A DNA stretch of 64,000 nt from Phycisphaerales bacterium (GCA_020639095.1 JACKHH010000014.1:15270-79269); one strand, 5' to 3'. Shown: positions 55,515-63,998, numbered from the stretch's first letter. Notes: a model not told the origin generated them from the sequence alone. Translations and numbers: made by a program.

Positions 55515-55833
55515 ATTTCTAAGTCTCATATTTTCAGTTACTTACGAGACTCACTGCTCCGAGTTGCCGCCAATTTTTTCCCTCTTAATTTCCCCCTTGC
55601 TGGGGACCGGCGGCGATCCTGAGCAACACGAGAGCATACCCATGACCTTCCAAACTGGCAAGACATTACGTCCCCTGCATGTATCACAAAATCACTGCGC
55701 TCCCGTCCACGCCAGAATCAGGTTCTTCCCACCAACACCCACTCTGTCCAATATGTTAGACCGCAGGTTCCAGGGGCCAGCCCCGTCGCAGGTCATCTTG
55801 TGTCGCTGATCAAGTGAGATACACTTAGTGGTC

Positions 55834-56274
55834 ATGGCTGACCAGGGGCTCATGACGCTCGATGAAGCCGCCGCCTACTTGGGCGTGGCCAAGATCACCC
55901 TTCGTCGGTGGACTCGGAAGGGTGACCTGCCCTGCGTTCGGATCGGCAAACGTGGCGACCGGAGGTTCCGGCAGGAAGACTTGGACGCCTACATCAATCA
56001 GAATGCAGACCCCGCGCCAGCTCCGAAGCGGGTCCGGAAGGCGTCTACGCCATCCCTTACGAGGGCGAAGAGGTCAAGCTCCGCTGGGCCAACCACGACC
56101 AGTACTACATCAAGAGCAGCGAGTATTTCCGGGACTACGTTTTCACCATGCCGTCCGGCCAGCGGGTGCGCGTCCATCTCGTTGCTGCCTCGACCGAGCA
56201 AGACAACAAGAAGGAAGCACCCGGCAAGGAGCGACGGTTCATCCTCTGCGAAGACCAGCCGCTCCGGGAAGTGA
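55834..56274 (+). CDS. Excisionase-like HTH protein, C-terminus disrupted
   Basis: Residues 5-55 are an HTH_17/MerR-type DNA-binding domain: LMTLDEAAAYLGVAKITLRRWTRKGDLPCVRIGKRGDRRFRQEDLDAYI. After about residue 70 the sequence turns to low-complexity Ser/Thr/Arg, because the underlying DNA is the methylase remnant in another frame (from about 56034). It may act as a small excisionase or repressor of the island. No ribosome site is obvious. The 55515-55833 gap to its left holds no gene. Confidence 0.6.
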   Translation: MADQGLMTLDEAAAYLGVAKITLRRWTRKGDLPCVRIGKRGDRRFRQEDLDAYINQNADPAPAPKRVRKASTPSLTRAKRSSSAGPTTTSTTSRAASISGTTFSPCRPASGCASISLLPRPSKTTRRKHPARSDGSSSAKTSRSGK

Positions 56275-57143
56275 ACGGCGAACTCTACATCCGTTTCGAG
56301 TACCGGCCCGACGACGGGAAGCAGAAACAGGACGTGCTGAACCAGCAGGCCATCGAGCAGATTCTCGGAGCAGACGGTTTCGACAAGTGGGTACAGGATT
56401 TATCGAAGCCCGCCCCCACGAAGGCCAATCCCGAGCGGACGGTCTTGGAGAAGCACCTTCACCAATACACCGCCAAGAACACTTTCGACTATTTCATCCA
56501 CAAAGACCTCGGCGGCTTCCTGCGACGTGAACTCGATTTCTACATCAAGAACGAGATCATGCATCTCGACGACATCGAACACGACACCGCCCCTCGGGTC
56601 GAGCAGTACCTCAGCAAGATCAAGGTGATTCGCAAGATCGCCCACAAGATCATTACGTTCCTGGAGCAACTGGAGAACTTCCAGAAAAAACTCTGGCTCA
56701 AGAAGAAGTTTGTTGTGGAGACGAACTACTGCATCACGCTCGACAGGGTGCCCGAGGAACTTTATCCCGGTATCGCAGCCAACGATGCCCAACGTGAAGA
56801 GTGGGTTCGGCTTTTTGCTATTGATGAACTTCCCGGTGATTTACATAAGCGAGCTTACTCGGAGCCACTAACTGTCGAATTCCTAAAGGAACACGAATTC
56901 CTCGTTTTGGACACAGCATTCTTCTCTAAGGGGTTTAAAGACCGCATTCTGGCCAGCATTGATGCATTAGATGATCGAGTCAACGGCATCCTCCTACAAG
57001 GCGAGAACTTTCACAGTCTTCGCTTGGTAAGCTCTGTGCGTCGCGCAGTGCTGCATCGATCGAACCTACGCTGCGATGCCCTCATTTGGGAGCACGATCA
57101 CTTTGGACCGGGCGGACCGGGATGGAATGAGCTCATGCGATAG
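56034..57143 (+). pseudogene. RM-type site-specific DNA methyltransferase remnant
   Basis: Read from about 56034 (no own start there; first ATG 56148), the frame encodes the region before the catalytic domain of large site-specific DNA-methyltransferases of the type III/Mod-like group: GVYAIPYEGEEVKLRWANHD, YYIKSSEYFRDY, TFDYFIHKDLGGFLRRELDF, NEIMHLDDIEHD, FLEQLENFQKKLWLKKKFVV and FLVLDTAFFSKGFKDRIL. It reaches ENFHSL, where the family continues to the DPPY catalytic motif, then diverges and stops at 57143. The catalytic domain and the true N-terminus are both missing. Confidence 0.75.
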
Positions 57144-57160
57144 CACATTCCTCAATTTCC

Positions 57161-57550
57161 CGTGTCCGCGCTCTCTTTAGTACTCTTTTTCGCGGCCGCC
57201 GTTCTGGTCGCGATTTTCCCTGCCGAGTTAGCGAGAGCTATGTTCTGCGACGAGCATAGAAGCCTCCTGGCGCAACGTACTGGCCGGCAACTTGCTCTTC
57301 TGGCCGCACCAAGCCGAGCCACGATACGATGACCTCACACCCGAGTATGATCCACCGGATTACAGCGTCCAGCCGCTATCGCATCTGCGGACACCATCGC
57401 GAGGCGCTCGAGCCAACGGAAATTCCACTGCCACAGCTCGAACAAGATCTGTATGACGCATGGCCTGACCCATTCGAGGATCCGCTAATGCGGCAACCAT
57501 TTGATCCGTTCGGCATGCCTGGACTTGGTCCGGGTCCGGGGATGATCTAG
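57161..57550 (+). pseudogene. Possible decayed small membrane-protein gene
   Basis: A GTG start at 57161 gives a hydrophobic segment (ALSLVLFFAAAVLVAIFPAELA). Coding-like sequence then continues in shifted frames: SWRNVLAGNLLFWPHQAEPRYDDL, TPEYDPPDYSVQPLSHL, then IPLPQLEQDLYDAWPDPFEDPL to the stop at 57550. At least two frameshifts are needed. I do not recognise the family. It may instead be chance; no other gene fills 57144-57591. Confidence 0.35.
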
Positions 57551-57591
57551 GGGGCCAATGCGCATTCGCGATAGTTATGCGCCGCGATGGG

Positions 57592-57891
57592 CTAACAACA
57601 GACGCCAGTGAGCACGCCAAGGATCAAGACCGCAGCAATACAATAGAGGAACACGACCAAACCTGATGTGCCATTGTCGGGTGCAACCGAGGGCAATGCG
57701 GGTGGCACCATCGCCGGTTTCGCTCGTCGCTTCGGCGGCTTTGATCGAGTGGGACGAAGCATGCGGTTGCCCCGCTTAGTGATGGTCCACGTCGTACTGC
57801 ATTTGTGGCAGCACCAGCGATGACCGAGCTGCGCGCCATTGGGAAAATGCACTCGCCGTCCGTAGTAGCAGCGACCTGACAGGTGTGGCAT
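57592..57891 (-). CDS. Small zinc-ribbon membrane protein, perhaps frameshifted
   Basis: A 99-residue product. HRWCCHKCSTTW near residue 25 looks like the second half of a zinc ribbon. A basic Pro-rich linker and a C-terminal transmembrane helix (SGLVVFLYCIAAVLILGVL) follow. The first half of a ribbon, VRCHTCQ, lies just upstream in another frame from a GTG at 57911. A single-base frameshift may have split a C-x2-C ... C-x2-C protein. Function unknown. Confidence 0.45.
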   Translation of the reverse strand: MPHLSGRCYYGRRVHFPNGAQLGHRWCCHKCSTTWTITKRGNRMLRPTRSKPPKRRAKPAMVPPALPSVAPDNGTSGLVVFLYCIAAVLILGVLTGVCC

Positions 57892-58049
57892 CGCACGGCC
57901 TCCTCATTCACTGTGAAATCGCAATCGGCAGAAGTTCACGACGTTGGCTGACGAGAGCATCCCGCCGATTCCCAGGTCGTCATCGTGGGCGGAGAGTTGA
58001 CGCCAGTAGGCAATGAACGAGTCCGTCAGTATGTCGTGAGGGGTTGCGG

Positions 58050-58973
58050 TTAGACGCCGCTCCACGGCCCGCCTGCCGACCAGCGATGCTGCCAATCGCG
58101 ACCTGATTCGGCAGCCGAAGTTGGCGGCATGATGAACTCGCGGATCAGCGCAACGACCGTGCCAAACGATTCGGGTTGATCCTTGAGATTTCCCCGCTGG
58201 CAGAAGGCGTTCCACTGTCGCTTCTTGGTTTCATCATCCACGAATTCATCGGAGAAGCAAAGCGGGACATCGGCGGGCAGCGCGGTCTGGCGACGTTCGA
58301 AGGTCGATGCGATGGCGTTACGGAGCGTGCTGCCGTCAAAATCGAAGATTCGGGCGAGAACCCAGATGTCGTAAAAGTCCTTCATTCGACTATTGGCAAT
58401 CCCAAGCGACACCATGGCCTGGAACTTCTCCGCTACGACGGATTCCCGCGAATACGCTCGCAGATGTGGAGCCGGGAACTCAAGCAGCGTGGGGTAGCCC
58501 AGGGCATCATCCGCTGATACCACGGCATCACCAAAGCCCACGTCGATTTGAAGTTGAAACCGTGCAGTATCAATGGCGACGTTCAGCGTGACGCGAACAC
58601 CTTCGTACTCCTGGTCTTCGCGGATCAATGCGGCGCTCACCGATTTCTCGTCGAAGATGACGCCATCCTCTTCGACCGGCTGGCGACAGATGTCTTGAAT
58701 CCTCGCAGCCACTGCGTCTGGAGCGTTGTCGCCGTACCCAAGCAGATCAAGATCACGAGTCGGGCGATACGGCTTATCCGCCCAGACGGCGAACAACATG
58801 GCACCCTTCAGGACGAAGGCATCGGCGTGTGGAGATTTGCTCAGCCGGTAAAGAAGGCGTTCGATGGCGTAGTGTGTGAGGACAAGTTGGAAGTCGTCGC
58901 CCCGCTCGCGACTCAGCGCGTAGAGTCGGTTGCGAACCGACGCAGCTATGTTCTTGGGGGAACGCTTGGTCAC
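58050..58973 (-). CDS. abiEii: AbiEii-type toxin (nucleotidyltransferase)
   Basis: The toxin of the type IV AbiE toxin-antitoxin/abortive-infection family. The 307-residue product has the AbiEii nucleotidyltransferase layout: HYAIERLLYRLSKSPHADAFVLKGAMLF, then the catalytic RDLDLLGYGD (DxD) motif near residue 74, and RMKDFYDIWVLAR plus the ESVVAEKFQAMVSLG helix (K/E site). The catalytic motifs are intact. Its start overlaps the AbiEi stop (ATGA). Related toxins transfer nucleotides to tRNA or RNA; for this one the target is unknown. Confidence 0.9.
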   Translation of the reverse strand: MTKRSPKNIAASVRNRLYALSRERGDDFQLVLTHYAIERLLYRLSKSPHADAFVLKGAMLFAVWADKPYRPTRDLDLLGYGDNAPDAVAARIQDICRQPVEEDGVIFDEKSVSAALIREDQEYEGVRVTLNVAIDTARFQLQIDVGFGDAVVSADDALGYPTLLEFPAPHLRAYSRESVVAEKFQAMVSLGIANSRMKDFYDIWVLARIFDFDGSTLRNAIASTFERRQTALPADVPLCFSDEFVDDETKKRQWNAFCQRGNLKDQPESFGTVVALIREFIMPPTSAAESGRDWQHRWSAGGPWSGV

Positions 58974-59590
58974 GTCAGGGACTCCATGTACGGACGCATG
59001 ACGTTGGCGACGCGACAGACCTTCGCGTAATCCCAGAGTTCATCCATGCTGCCCTTCTTCAGCCGTCGAAAATCTCGAAGTGCTTCGAGCGCCACGTCGA
59101 GTCCAACCTTATTGCGGAATTTGAAGCAGTCGGCCACCGTTTTCGCGGGAGCATAGACCTTCACTGAAACACCTTCGATTCGATGTTTTTCAATGCCCGC
59201 TTCTAGTGCCTTCTTGGAGAGCCGGACAATTCGAAGCGCCGGGTAATCGGACACCGGTCGCCAAGCATCGCGATCAATCGCCATCCAGACTTCGAAGGGG
59301 GCCTGCGTCGTCAGGCCGTGGAACCTCAGCGCCGACAGTAGACAGACGATTCCATTGGGCACGCGTTGGCTTGCCTCAGCCAGCGTTCGGTTCTCGGAGA
59401 TGTCCGCGTCGGCAAGGACGTAAAGACCACGGGCCACGCGCTGGAGCACTCCGGTCGCGACGAGTTTGCGGAGGTACTCGCGGGAGATACCCAGCCGTTC
59501 GAGATCACGCGTGCGTTGGACGCCGCATTTGCGGAGCTGCCTTACGACGGCTGGACGTAGCTGTGCCGGTCTGCCCTTTTTAGTTGACAT
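58970..59590 (-). CDS. abiEi: AbiEi-type antitoxin and repressor
   Basis: A 206-residue antitoxin with an N-terminal winged-helix domain (about 15-60: VVRQLRKCGVQRTRDLERLGISREYLRKLVATGVLQRVARGLYVL) and a C-terminal AbiEi domain with VCLLSALRFHGLTTQ, KVYAPAKTVADCFKFRNKVGLDVALEALRD. AbiEi proteins both neutralise the toxin and repress their promoter. The start at 59590 is set by a -35/-10 promoter whose -10 box lies only about 10 bases upstream; a longer frame to 59629 would run through the promoter. Confidence 0.9.
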   Translation of the reverse strand: MSTKKGRPAQLRPAVVRQLRKCGVQRTRDLERLGISREYLRKLVATGVLQRVARGLYVLADADISENRTLAEASQRVPNGIVCLLSALRFHGLTTQAPFEVWMAIDRDAWRPVSDYPALRIVRLSKKALEAGIEKHRIEGVSVKVYAPAKTVADCFKFRNKVGLDVALEALRDFRRLKKGSMDELWDYAKVCRVANVMRPYMESLT

Positions 59591-59592
59591 AT

Positions 59593-59639
59593 CATCCACA
59601 CTTTTATGTATGTGCGGAGTTTTTGTCAACAGGTGGATG
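59593..59639 (-). promoter_or_regulatory. abiE promoter with flanking inverted repeat
   Basis: On the minus strand TTGACA (59624-59629), a 17-base spacer and TAAAAG (59601-59606) form a good promoter, start near 59594. GTGGATG and its complement lie at 59593-59599 and 59633-59639, bracketing it. This fits AbiEi autoregulation through paired inverted repeats. Confidence 0.65.
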
Positions 59640-59724
59640 CCGAGGAAGCGGCGGAGTTGTGGCGTTATTCGTTTTGGCGGTGCCGTAAAAGCGCCAGGTC
59701 CGAAAATGCCCTAACACGTTCCAA

Positions 59725-60081
59725 ATGAACGACTTAGAACGACAAGATCAGAAGAGCAACCGCCAGGTCTCCGCCAGGTGGAAAACGATAACTTCTGAAG
59801 TGACAAATGGTAAGAAGGATTTTAAAGCATGGCTGGCAGCCATAATCGAAATCGATATCCAATACCAAATTGTCGGCGGCAAAGGCGGCTACAAGGGTCA
59901 CTTGGAATTGACTGGGAGCACTCCACATGGAGGCGGGGTTATCGTTATCGACGATGACCTTGCTGAAACGCTGGCGATGCAATTGGCCAAACTAGAAGCC
60001 GAAACCGCCAAGCGAAGAGCTGAATCAGAGAGTACAGGCGAACCAGTGCATGTTTATAGGGGCAAGTTTGTAGGTCAATAA
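59725..60081 (+). CDS. Hypothetical protein, island cargo
   Basis: A 118-residue soluble protein of no family I know. The centre has beta strands (WLAAIIEIDIQYQIVGGKGGYKGHLELTG, GGGVIVIDDDLAETLAMQLAKLEAETAKRRAES) and a charged C-terminal helix. It is divergent from abiE and starts a plus-strand set of five small genes. Base use is richer in A and T than the flanks. Confidence 0.55.
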   Translation: MNDLERQDQKSNRQVSARWKTITSEVTNGKKDFKAWLAAIIEIDIQYQIVGGKGGYKGHLELTGSTPHGGGVIVIDDDLAETLAMQLAKLEAETAKRRAESESTGEPVHVYRGKFVGQ

Positions 60082-60100
60082 GCTACAACAGGCAATTCCG

Positions 60101-60553
60101 ATGAGCTTCTGGGACGTATTGATAGGTAACGCAAAGGGCGTTCGCGAAACAATGCAGCGCTCTTACGAAAGGCATCTCAGACGCGCCCAATCGGGCGCAT
60201 TCCGTGCCCCTGACTATACTCCCCATCAAATGGCGCTTTATGACACGCTCGCGACTCGGTATCAAGCCGCAGGCCAATCACCGTCCCCGCCCACGCTATG
60301 CGCGGAATTGGCTCCCTTTTTCGGTCTCCCCAACGCCGAAGGGTGTGAGGCTCTCGCGGAATACGTCGTCTACTGTGAGCAGCCCGGAGAGGCGAACGTC
60401 ACCGCGCTTCGTCGCCAGATAAACAGCGGCATTCGCAAACTGGGGCACGTCCATCGCAAGATGGCTTGCGTTGGCGCGCAAATGGGCGTCCCCTGGGCAA
60501 GTATGTTACTGACCGACGTTCGCCGCTCACTTGACGAGATGCTCGACGAATAG
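60101..60553 (+). CDS. Hypothetical helical protein, island cargo
   Basis: A 150-residue, mainly alpha-helical, cytoplasmic protein. Notable stretches: YTPHQMALYDTLATRYQAAGQ and CAELAPFFGLPNAEGCEALAEYVVYC in the middle, and VTALRRQINSGIRKLGHVHRKM near the end. The middle region has the look of a helix-turn-helix but I cannot name a family. Nineteen bases after the previous stop, so probably cotranscribed. Confidence 0.55.
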   Translation: MSFWDVLIGNAKGVRETMQRSYERHLRRAQSGAFRAPDYTPHQMALYDTLATRYQAAGQSPSPPTLCAELAPFFGLPNAEGCEALAEYVVYCEQPGEANVTALRRQINSGIRKLGHVHRKMACVGAQMGVPWASMLLTDVRRSLDEMLDE

Positions 60554-60677
60554 CACCCTTTACATCCATCTCAGTATCAAGCCATTGGCCAAAGCCATAT
60601 CCCCCCGTCCAATTCGTTAGATTTTCCCAAGAAAAATCGAAAAATCTTTTGCCTTGACTTTCGCTAAGTCCTTGCCG

Positions 60678-60701
60678 TTTCAGCACTCCTTATTGCTGAA
60701 A
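60678..60701. repeat. TTTCAGCA/TGCTGAAA inverted repeat
   Basis: A perfect 8-bp inverted repeat with an 8-base spacer in the 328-base gap 60554-60881, upstream of the small-gene triplet at 60882. Possibly an operator. An A/T-rich AGATTTT...AAAAATCT inverted repeat lies at about 60619-60648. Confidence 0.6.
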
Positions 60702-60881
60702 TGGATAAGAACTTTCGCGCCCAAAACGCGCTTGGAAATTCGATTTTCATCATGCATATAGAATTTGTGCGGCGCGTTCGGCGCTGTGGCCAATCTCAAT
60801 TGCTCCCGCGCAAAACGGATTTGCGGAAGAGACTCCCGCAAGGGAAGGGGCGCTCCGCGCGCCCAGAAAGGCAAGGCAGAC

Positions 60882-61079
60882 ATGAGCAAGGCGCTACTGG
60901 CATTCGACGACGACTGCAACCCGAAGTCGGCATTCAAACGACTACCGGCAAGAGGGCAATCGGCATCGGTCTACATCAAGTTTATCGAAGGCATCAATGC
61001 GGAATGCTCCCTTTGGGACAAGGGCGCAGGATATCTGAACTGGTTGCGGGGTCATAACCGAGTTGCGACCGCTCGCTGA
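60882..61079 (+). CDS. Small hypothetical protein, island cargo
   Basis: A 65-residue protein: MSKALLAFDDDCNPKSAFKRL then SASVYIKFIEGINAECSLWDKGAGYLNWL. No family recognised. Its end overlaps the next frame by 17 bases. The two could be parts of one protein split by a frameshift, since the next frame is open from 61039. GGCAAGG lies upstream of the ATG. Confidence 0.45.
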   Translation: MSKALLAFDDDCNPKSAFKRLPARGQSASVYIKFIEGINAECSLWDKGAGYLNWLRGHNRVATAR

Positions 61080-61350
61080 GGACGGCAAGGAATTCCGCGC
61101 CTTTGCTCGCGCTGAATTCGTGAAATGGCATCGACTGGCTAACCGTGATGCGACCATGACCGAAGTCGAAGCGCTCGCGGACAAACTCTCTGCAAAGGAG
61201 ATGATACGCCTGGCTCGAATAGAAAAGGCGCGCTTTCAGAACGTGATTCCTGAGGGAAAACAACAAACCACAATGAGCGTTAACAGCGACAAAGATGAAT
61301 ATGTCGAACCTGCAACGCTTCAAAATATCGCGGAAGCGATGAAAGGATAA
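61063..61350 (+). CDS. Hypothetical protein, island cargo (TTG start)
   Basis: A 95-residue, charged, mainly helical product (EFRAFARAEFVKWHRLANRDATMTEVEALADKLSAKEMIRLARIEKARF) with an acidic tail. Start is TTG and overlaps the preceding gene, so translation may be coupled or the two may be one frameshifted gene. Family unknown. Confidence 0.45.
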   Translation: MRPLAEDGKEFRAFARAEFVKWHRLANRDATMTEVEALADKLSAKEMIRLARIEKARFQNVIPEGKQQTTMSVNSDKDEYVEPATLQNIAEAMKG

Positions 61351-61356
61351 ATCAAA

Positions 61357-61638
61357 ATGGGAATAACAGATTTCGGAAACCTAACCAAAGAGGTGCGAAT
61401 ACGACAAGGCAGCCTATTTCAGCAAGTCCCCAATTTCGTGATGGCTGGACAGGATTTGGCGGATGGGCAATTTGTCAACTATGGGGGCGAAGGTGAATAC
61501 TTTCTTGCATCCAGCACCACGCCTGCAACGCATCTCGTGCTAAAGAGCGGCGACCGTCCGCGACCGTTTCGACCGTTGCTGGAAGGCATGGGAAATCTCC
61601 TGAGAATCGCCCTTTACAGGGTCAAGAACGACAGGTAG
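61357..61638 (+). CDS. Small hypothetical protein, island cargo
   Basis: A 93-residue protein with a beta-rich middle (GQDLADGQFVNYGGEGEYFLASSTTPATHLVLKSGDRPRPFRPLL) and no signal or membrane segment. Six bases after the preceding stop, with GAAAGGATAA upstream. No family recognised. Last gene before the right att repeat. Confidence 0.5.
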   Translation: MGITDFGNLTKEVRIRQGSLFQQVPNFVMAGQDLADGQFVNYGGEGEYFLASSTTPATHLVLKSGDRPRPFRPLLEGMGNLLRIALYRVKNDR

Positions 61639-61700
61639 TTTTTTCCCTACTATTTTCCCTTATTGGTCTGGCGCTATCAAGAATTGGTGAGGGTTGGTAC

Positions 61701-61730
61701 GCTGGCATTCTACCACTGAATTACGCCCGC
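61701..61730. repeat. att repeat (right copy)
   Basis: Exact copy of the 30-bp 5' half of tRNA-Gly(CCC) at 55485-55514. The rest of the tRNA is not repeated here. It marks the right end of the island. Confidence 0.85.
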
Positions 61731-62166
61731 AGACGACGGAATCGCCTTTGTTCGCGTATTATCGAAGGCCGTGTCCTTGGGTCAAGTCTCCCCTTTTCGT
61801 GGCCGTGGCGCCGGCGCTTGTCACGCTCTGATCGGGCTTGGGAGGCTTGTGGCGTGCGAGACTGGCTTCTGCTTCCTTCCCATTCAGGCGAGCTTGGCCG
61901 GGCGGCAGACTTCAAGCCTGTTCGCTGGCTCGGCCCATGTGTTCTAGCCCACCATGCGTTGCGCTCTTGGCCGCGCGGTTTGCACCGGCCGGTGCGACCG
62001 CGCCCCGCTTTGCACGCGGGCGCTACATTGGTAGCATATTCGACAATCCCTCTCGTCATCGTGGTCGCGAATGACCTGTACGCCAGTCGCGGAGGGCGGG
62101 GCGTTTAGGCAAGCAGATGTCTGCGTCTTGATCCGCGACACGCACGGCGTGCAAGCAGGTCGAACC
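61731..62166. other. Gap without supported gene
   Basis: Open frames on both strands here are GC-driven and mutually overlapping; none resembles a protein. No RNA gene was recognised. Confidence 0.45.
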
Positions 62167-62266
62167 CCCTGGAGCACTCTTGAGAAATTCGTGGCGTACA
62201 GATTGCGAGAATCCGCGCGGGCTGAAGCCCGCAGCTCGCTACGAAATGATCAAGAACGCTCCAGGG
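62167..62266. repeat. 100-bp imperfect hairpin, MITE-like
   Basis: CCCTGGAGC-x-TCTTGA and further TTCGT.GCG match the complement of the right side; the 17-base ends match at 15 positions. The centre is GCGGGCTGAAGCCCGC. A 100-base hairpin with such ends is consistent with a miniature inverted-repeat element. It lies 42 bases before the gene at 62309. Confidence 0.7.
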
Positions 62267-62308
62267 AAACAAACACCGGCAACGTGAACCGGCTGAAAGG
62301 AATCGCTG

Positions 62309-63379
62309 ATGCGGAATCCGCGCCGTTGGCGAAATATCTCCCTGGCGTTCTTCGTCAGTGGAGCGATTGCTTTGTTGGGTGTATTTCTTGCGTCCAACAC
62401 GATTGCGAACCTTACTACCCAACGCTTCCTCGTTCTCTACGGTGCGACGGCGGCATTCTTCGGCGCGATAAGCGCCTTCATGCGGCACCTCGATCTGCGC
62501 GCGATGCAGGCGCTCGCGCGCGGAGAAGGCATCCTCGCGCGATGGTGCGTCGATCCCGCCAGTTGGCGCGCGTTCGTCGCACAGGGCAATCAGTTTGGCG
62601 GACAACGGAATGACATCCCCAACGAGTACAGCGCCCTGACGCATGCGCCCGATGCGGGCATCGAAATCATCGTCGGCCGGGAGGCCATTCAGATTGAAGA
62701 GAGCATTCACACGCTGCCGCGGCGCGGGACTCCGGAGGTCACGTACGTCGAACTGGTGACAGGCCAGGGCGGCCCCGACTGCATTGAGCTCGGGCTCTAC
62801 TACCCACCCGGCGGACACGGGGCATCGGGTGTCCCAAGGTCCGCAAAGCGAACCATGCTTCGTTTTCCCGTTACCCCGGATGCTCGCGGAGAAGCGGAGG
62901 CGGTGGTCGCGTACTATGAATCCGGACGGCCTGGTGAGGCAGATTGGTTTCACGGGCGCGGTGATGGGACCGATGCCGAGGATCTGAGCGAGTGCATGTC
63001 CTGCGGCTACAAGACGCACGCGCTGCGCTCCCATTGTCCGAAGTGCGGATGCTCGCTCCAATCCCGGCGGTGGTCTCGCCGATTCGGATTCGCGCTCACG
63101 CTGTGCGGCCTCGTCGTCTCCGGAACAATGGGCTACATTCTCTATCGCGTCGCGCCGATGTTGCTGAACCCGGGCCAGAGTACGAATGGCACCACGTTCT
63201 CGGGCACGGCGACGCAGGGGAAGTTATTTCTTGGCATCATGGGTCTCGTGCTTGCCTTCGGCCTCATCGTTTTGTTCTATGGCCTTTGGCAAATATCGAC
63301 AGGTAGACGCCACCCCCGAATCATCGCCTTCGTCGTCTTCATTTTCGCGATCCTTTGCGTACTTGCCATGTGGTCCTGA
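62309..63379 (+). CDS. Membrane protein with internal zinc ribbon
   Basis: A 356-residue protein of unknown function. Two helices lie near 10-55. A soluble region follows with E-S-I-H-T-L-P-R and YVELVTGQGGPDCIELGLYYPPGG. A zinc ribbon is C229-x2-C232-G-Y ... C243-P-K-C246-G. Three helices then run to the C-terminus (about 255-275, 300-325, 335-354). The ribbon follows the CxxCGY...CPxCG pattern of the genes at 2313 and 32425. AAAGGAA precedes the ATG. Confidence 0.7.
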   Translation: MRNPRRWRNISLAFFVSGAIALLGVFLASNTIANLTTQRFLVLYGATAAFFGAISAFMRHLDLRAMQALARGEGILARWCVDPASWRAFVAQGNQFGGQRNDIPNEYSALTHAPDAGIEIIVGREAIQIEESIHTLPRRGTPEVTYVELVTGQGGPDCIELGLYYPPGGHGASGVPRSAKRTMLRFPVTPDARGEAEAVVAYYESGRPGEADWFHGRGDGTDAEDLSECMSCGYKTHALRSHCPKCGCSLQSRRWSRRFGFALTLCGLVVSGTMGYILYRVAPMLLNPGQSTNGTTFSGTATQGKLFLGIMGLVLAFGLIVLFYGLWQISTGRRHPRIIAFVVFIFAILCVLAMWS

Positions 63380-63538
63380 GCACGCGTTCGGAATGTGCCT
63401 GATGAACACGGCGACTTGGTGGTCGCGGGCATCGAAGGCTGGCTGTTCGTTGACGATCCCTGGGCTATTCGCTACCGTGATCCGCGCGGCAAGATAGGCA
63501 ATGTCGCAACCTGTTTTGATCGCAAAGCCTACAACAAA

Positions 63539-63612
63539 GCGCCCGTAGCTCAGTAGGATAGAGCGACGGTTTCCTAAACCGTAGGTCGCAGGTTCGAATC
63601 CTGCCGGGCGCA
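63539..63612 (+). tRNA. tRNA-Arg (anticodon CCT)
   Basis: A complete 74-base cloverleaf: acceptor GCGCCCG/CGGGCGC, D stem GCTC/GAGC, anticodon stem ACGGT/ACCGT with loop TTCCTAA, T arm GCAGG-TTCGAAT-CCTGC, discriminator A. Reads AGG. A recombinase gene points at its 3' side 45 bases away. Confidence 0.96.
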
Positions 63613-63656
63613 ATCATAAGTCATTGACGGGACGTGATTTGTGGATGTGGCATTTC

Positions 63657-63998
63657 TCAACCTGCGCTGCCAGACGCGATTCGGCAATGATTCGTCAATG
63701 AATCACTCGGCTTGAAAGAGTTGGATGACTGCCGGGCTGCATCCCGTGCAGAATCGCGTACCTTCGTGTAGTACCGCATGGTCGTCTCGATGTCCTTGTG
63801 CCCGGCCAGCTCACGAACAACGTGCGGCTTTACGCCATCCTCTAACCAAAGCGTGATTCGTGACTTGCGAAGCGAATGAAACTCGTCCGCCGTCACCTTT
63901 GCCCGTTCACACAACGCCCGCCAATCGCGGTTGAAGTTATTAATCCATTTTCGTGCCTCATCCGGTCTGGACGCAAGCAGTCGCGCGTAGCGATCCAT
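63657..63998 (-). CDS. Tyrosine recombinase/integrase, C-terminal part (runs off the window)
   Basis: Catalytic C-terminus of a phage-type integrase: the HxxR box is FHSLRKSRITLWLEDGVKPHVVRELAGHKDIETTMRYYT, with the catalytic Arg, His and the nucleophile Tyr in MRYYT. The frame is open to the window edge and likely continues upstream, so 63998 need not be the start. The tail after the Tyr is about 40 residues, rich in Ser and Arg. Its position next to tRNA-Arg(CCT) suggests it is the integrase of an element inserted at that tRNA and lying beyond position 64000. Confidence 0.85.
   Translation of the reverse strand: MDRYARLLASRPDEARKWINNFNRDWRALCERAKVTADEFHSLRKSRITLWLEDGVKPHVVRELAGHKDIETTMRYYTKVRDSARDAARQSSNSFKPSDSLTNHCRIASGSAG

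Noticed and set aside
57904..58215. 103-codon minus-strand frame downstream of abiEii
   Set aside because: Mostly overlaps abiEii in another frame; the last 45 codons look mildly protein-like but have no start or family, so not called.
61731..62108. Small genes right of the att repeat
   Set aside because: Overlapping frames on both strands with GC-driven composition and no start signals.
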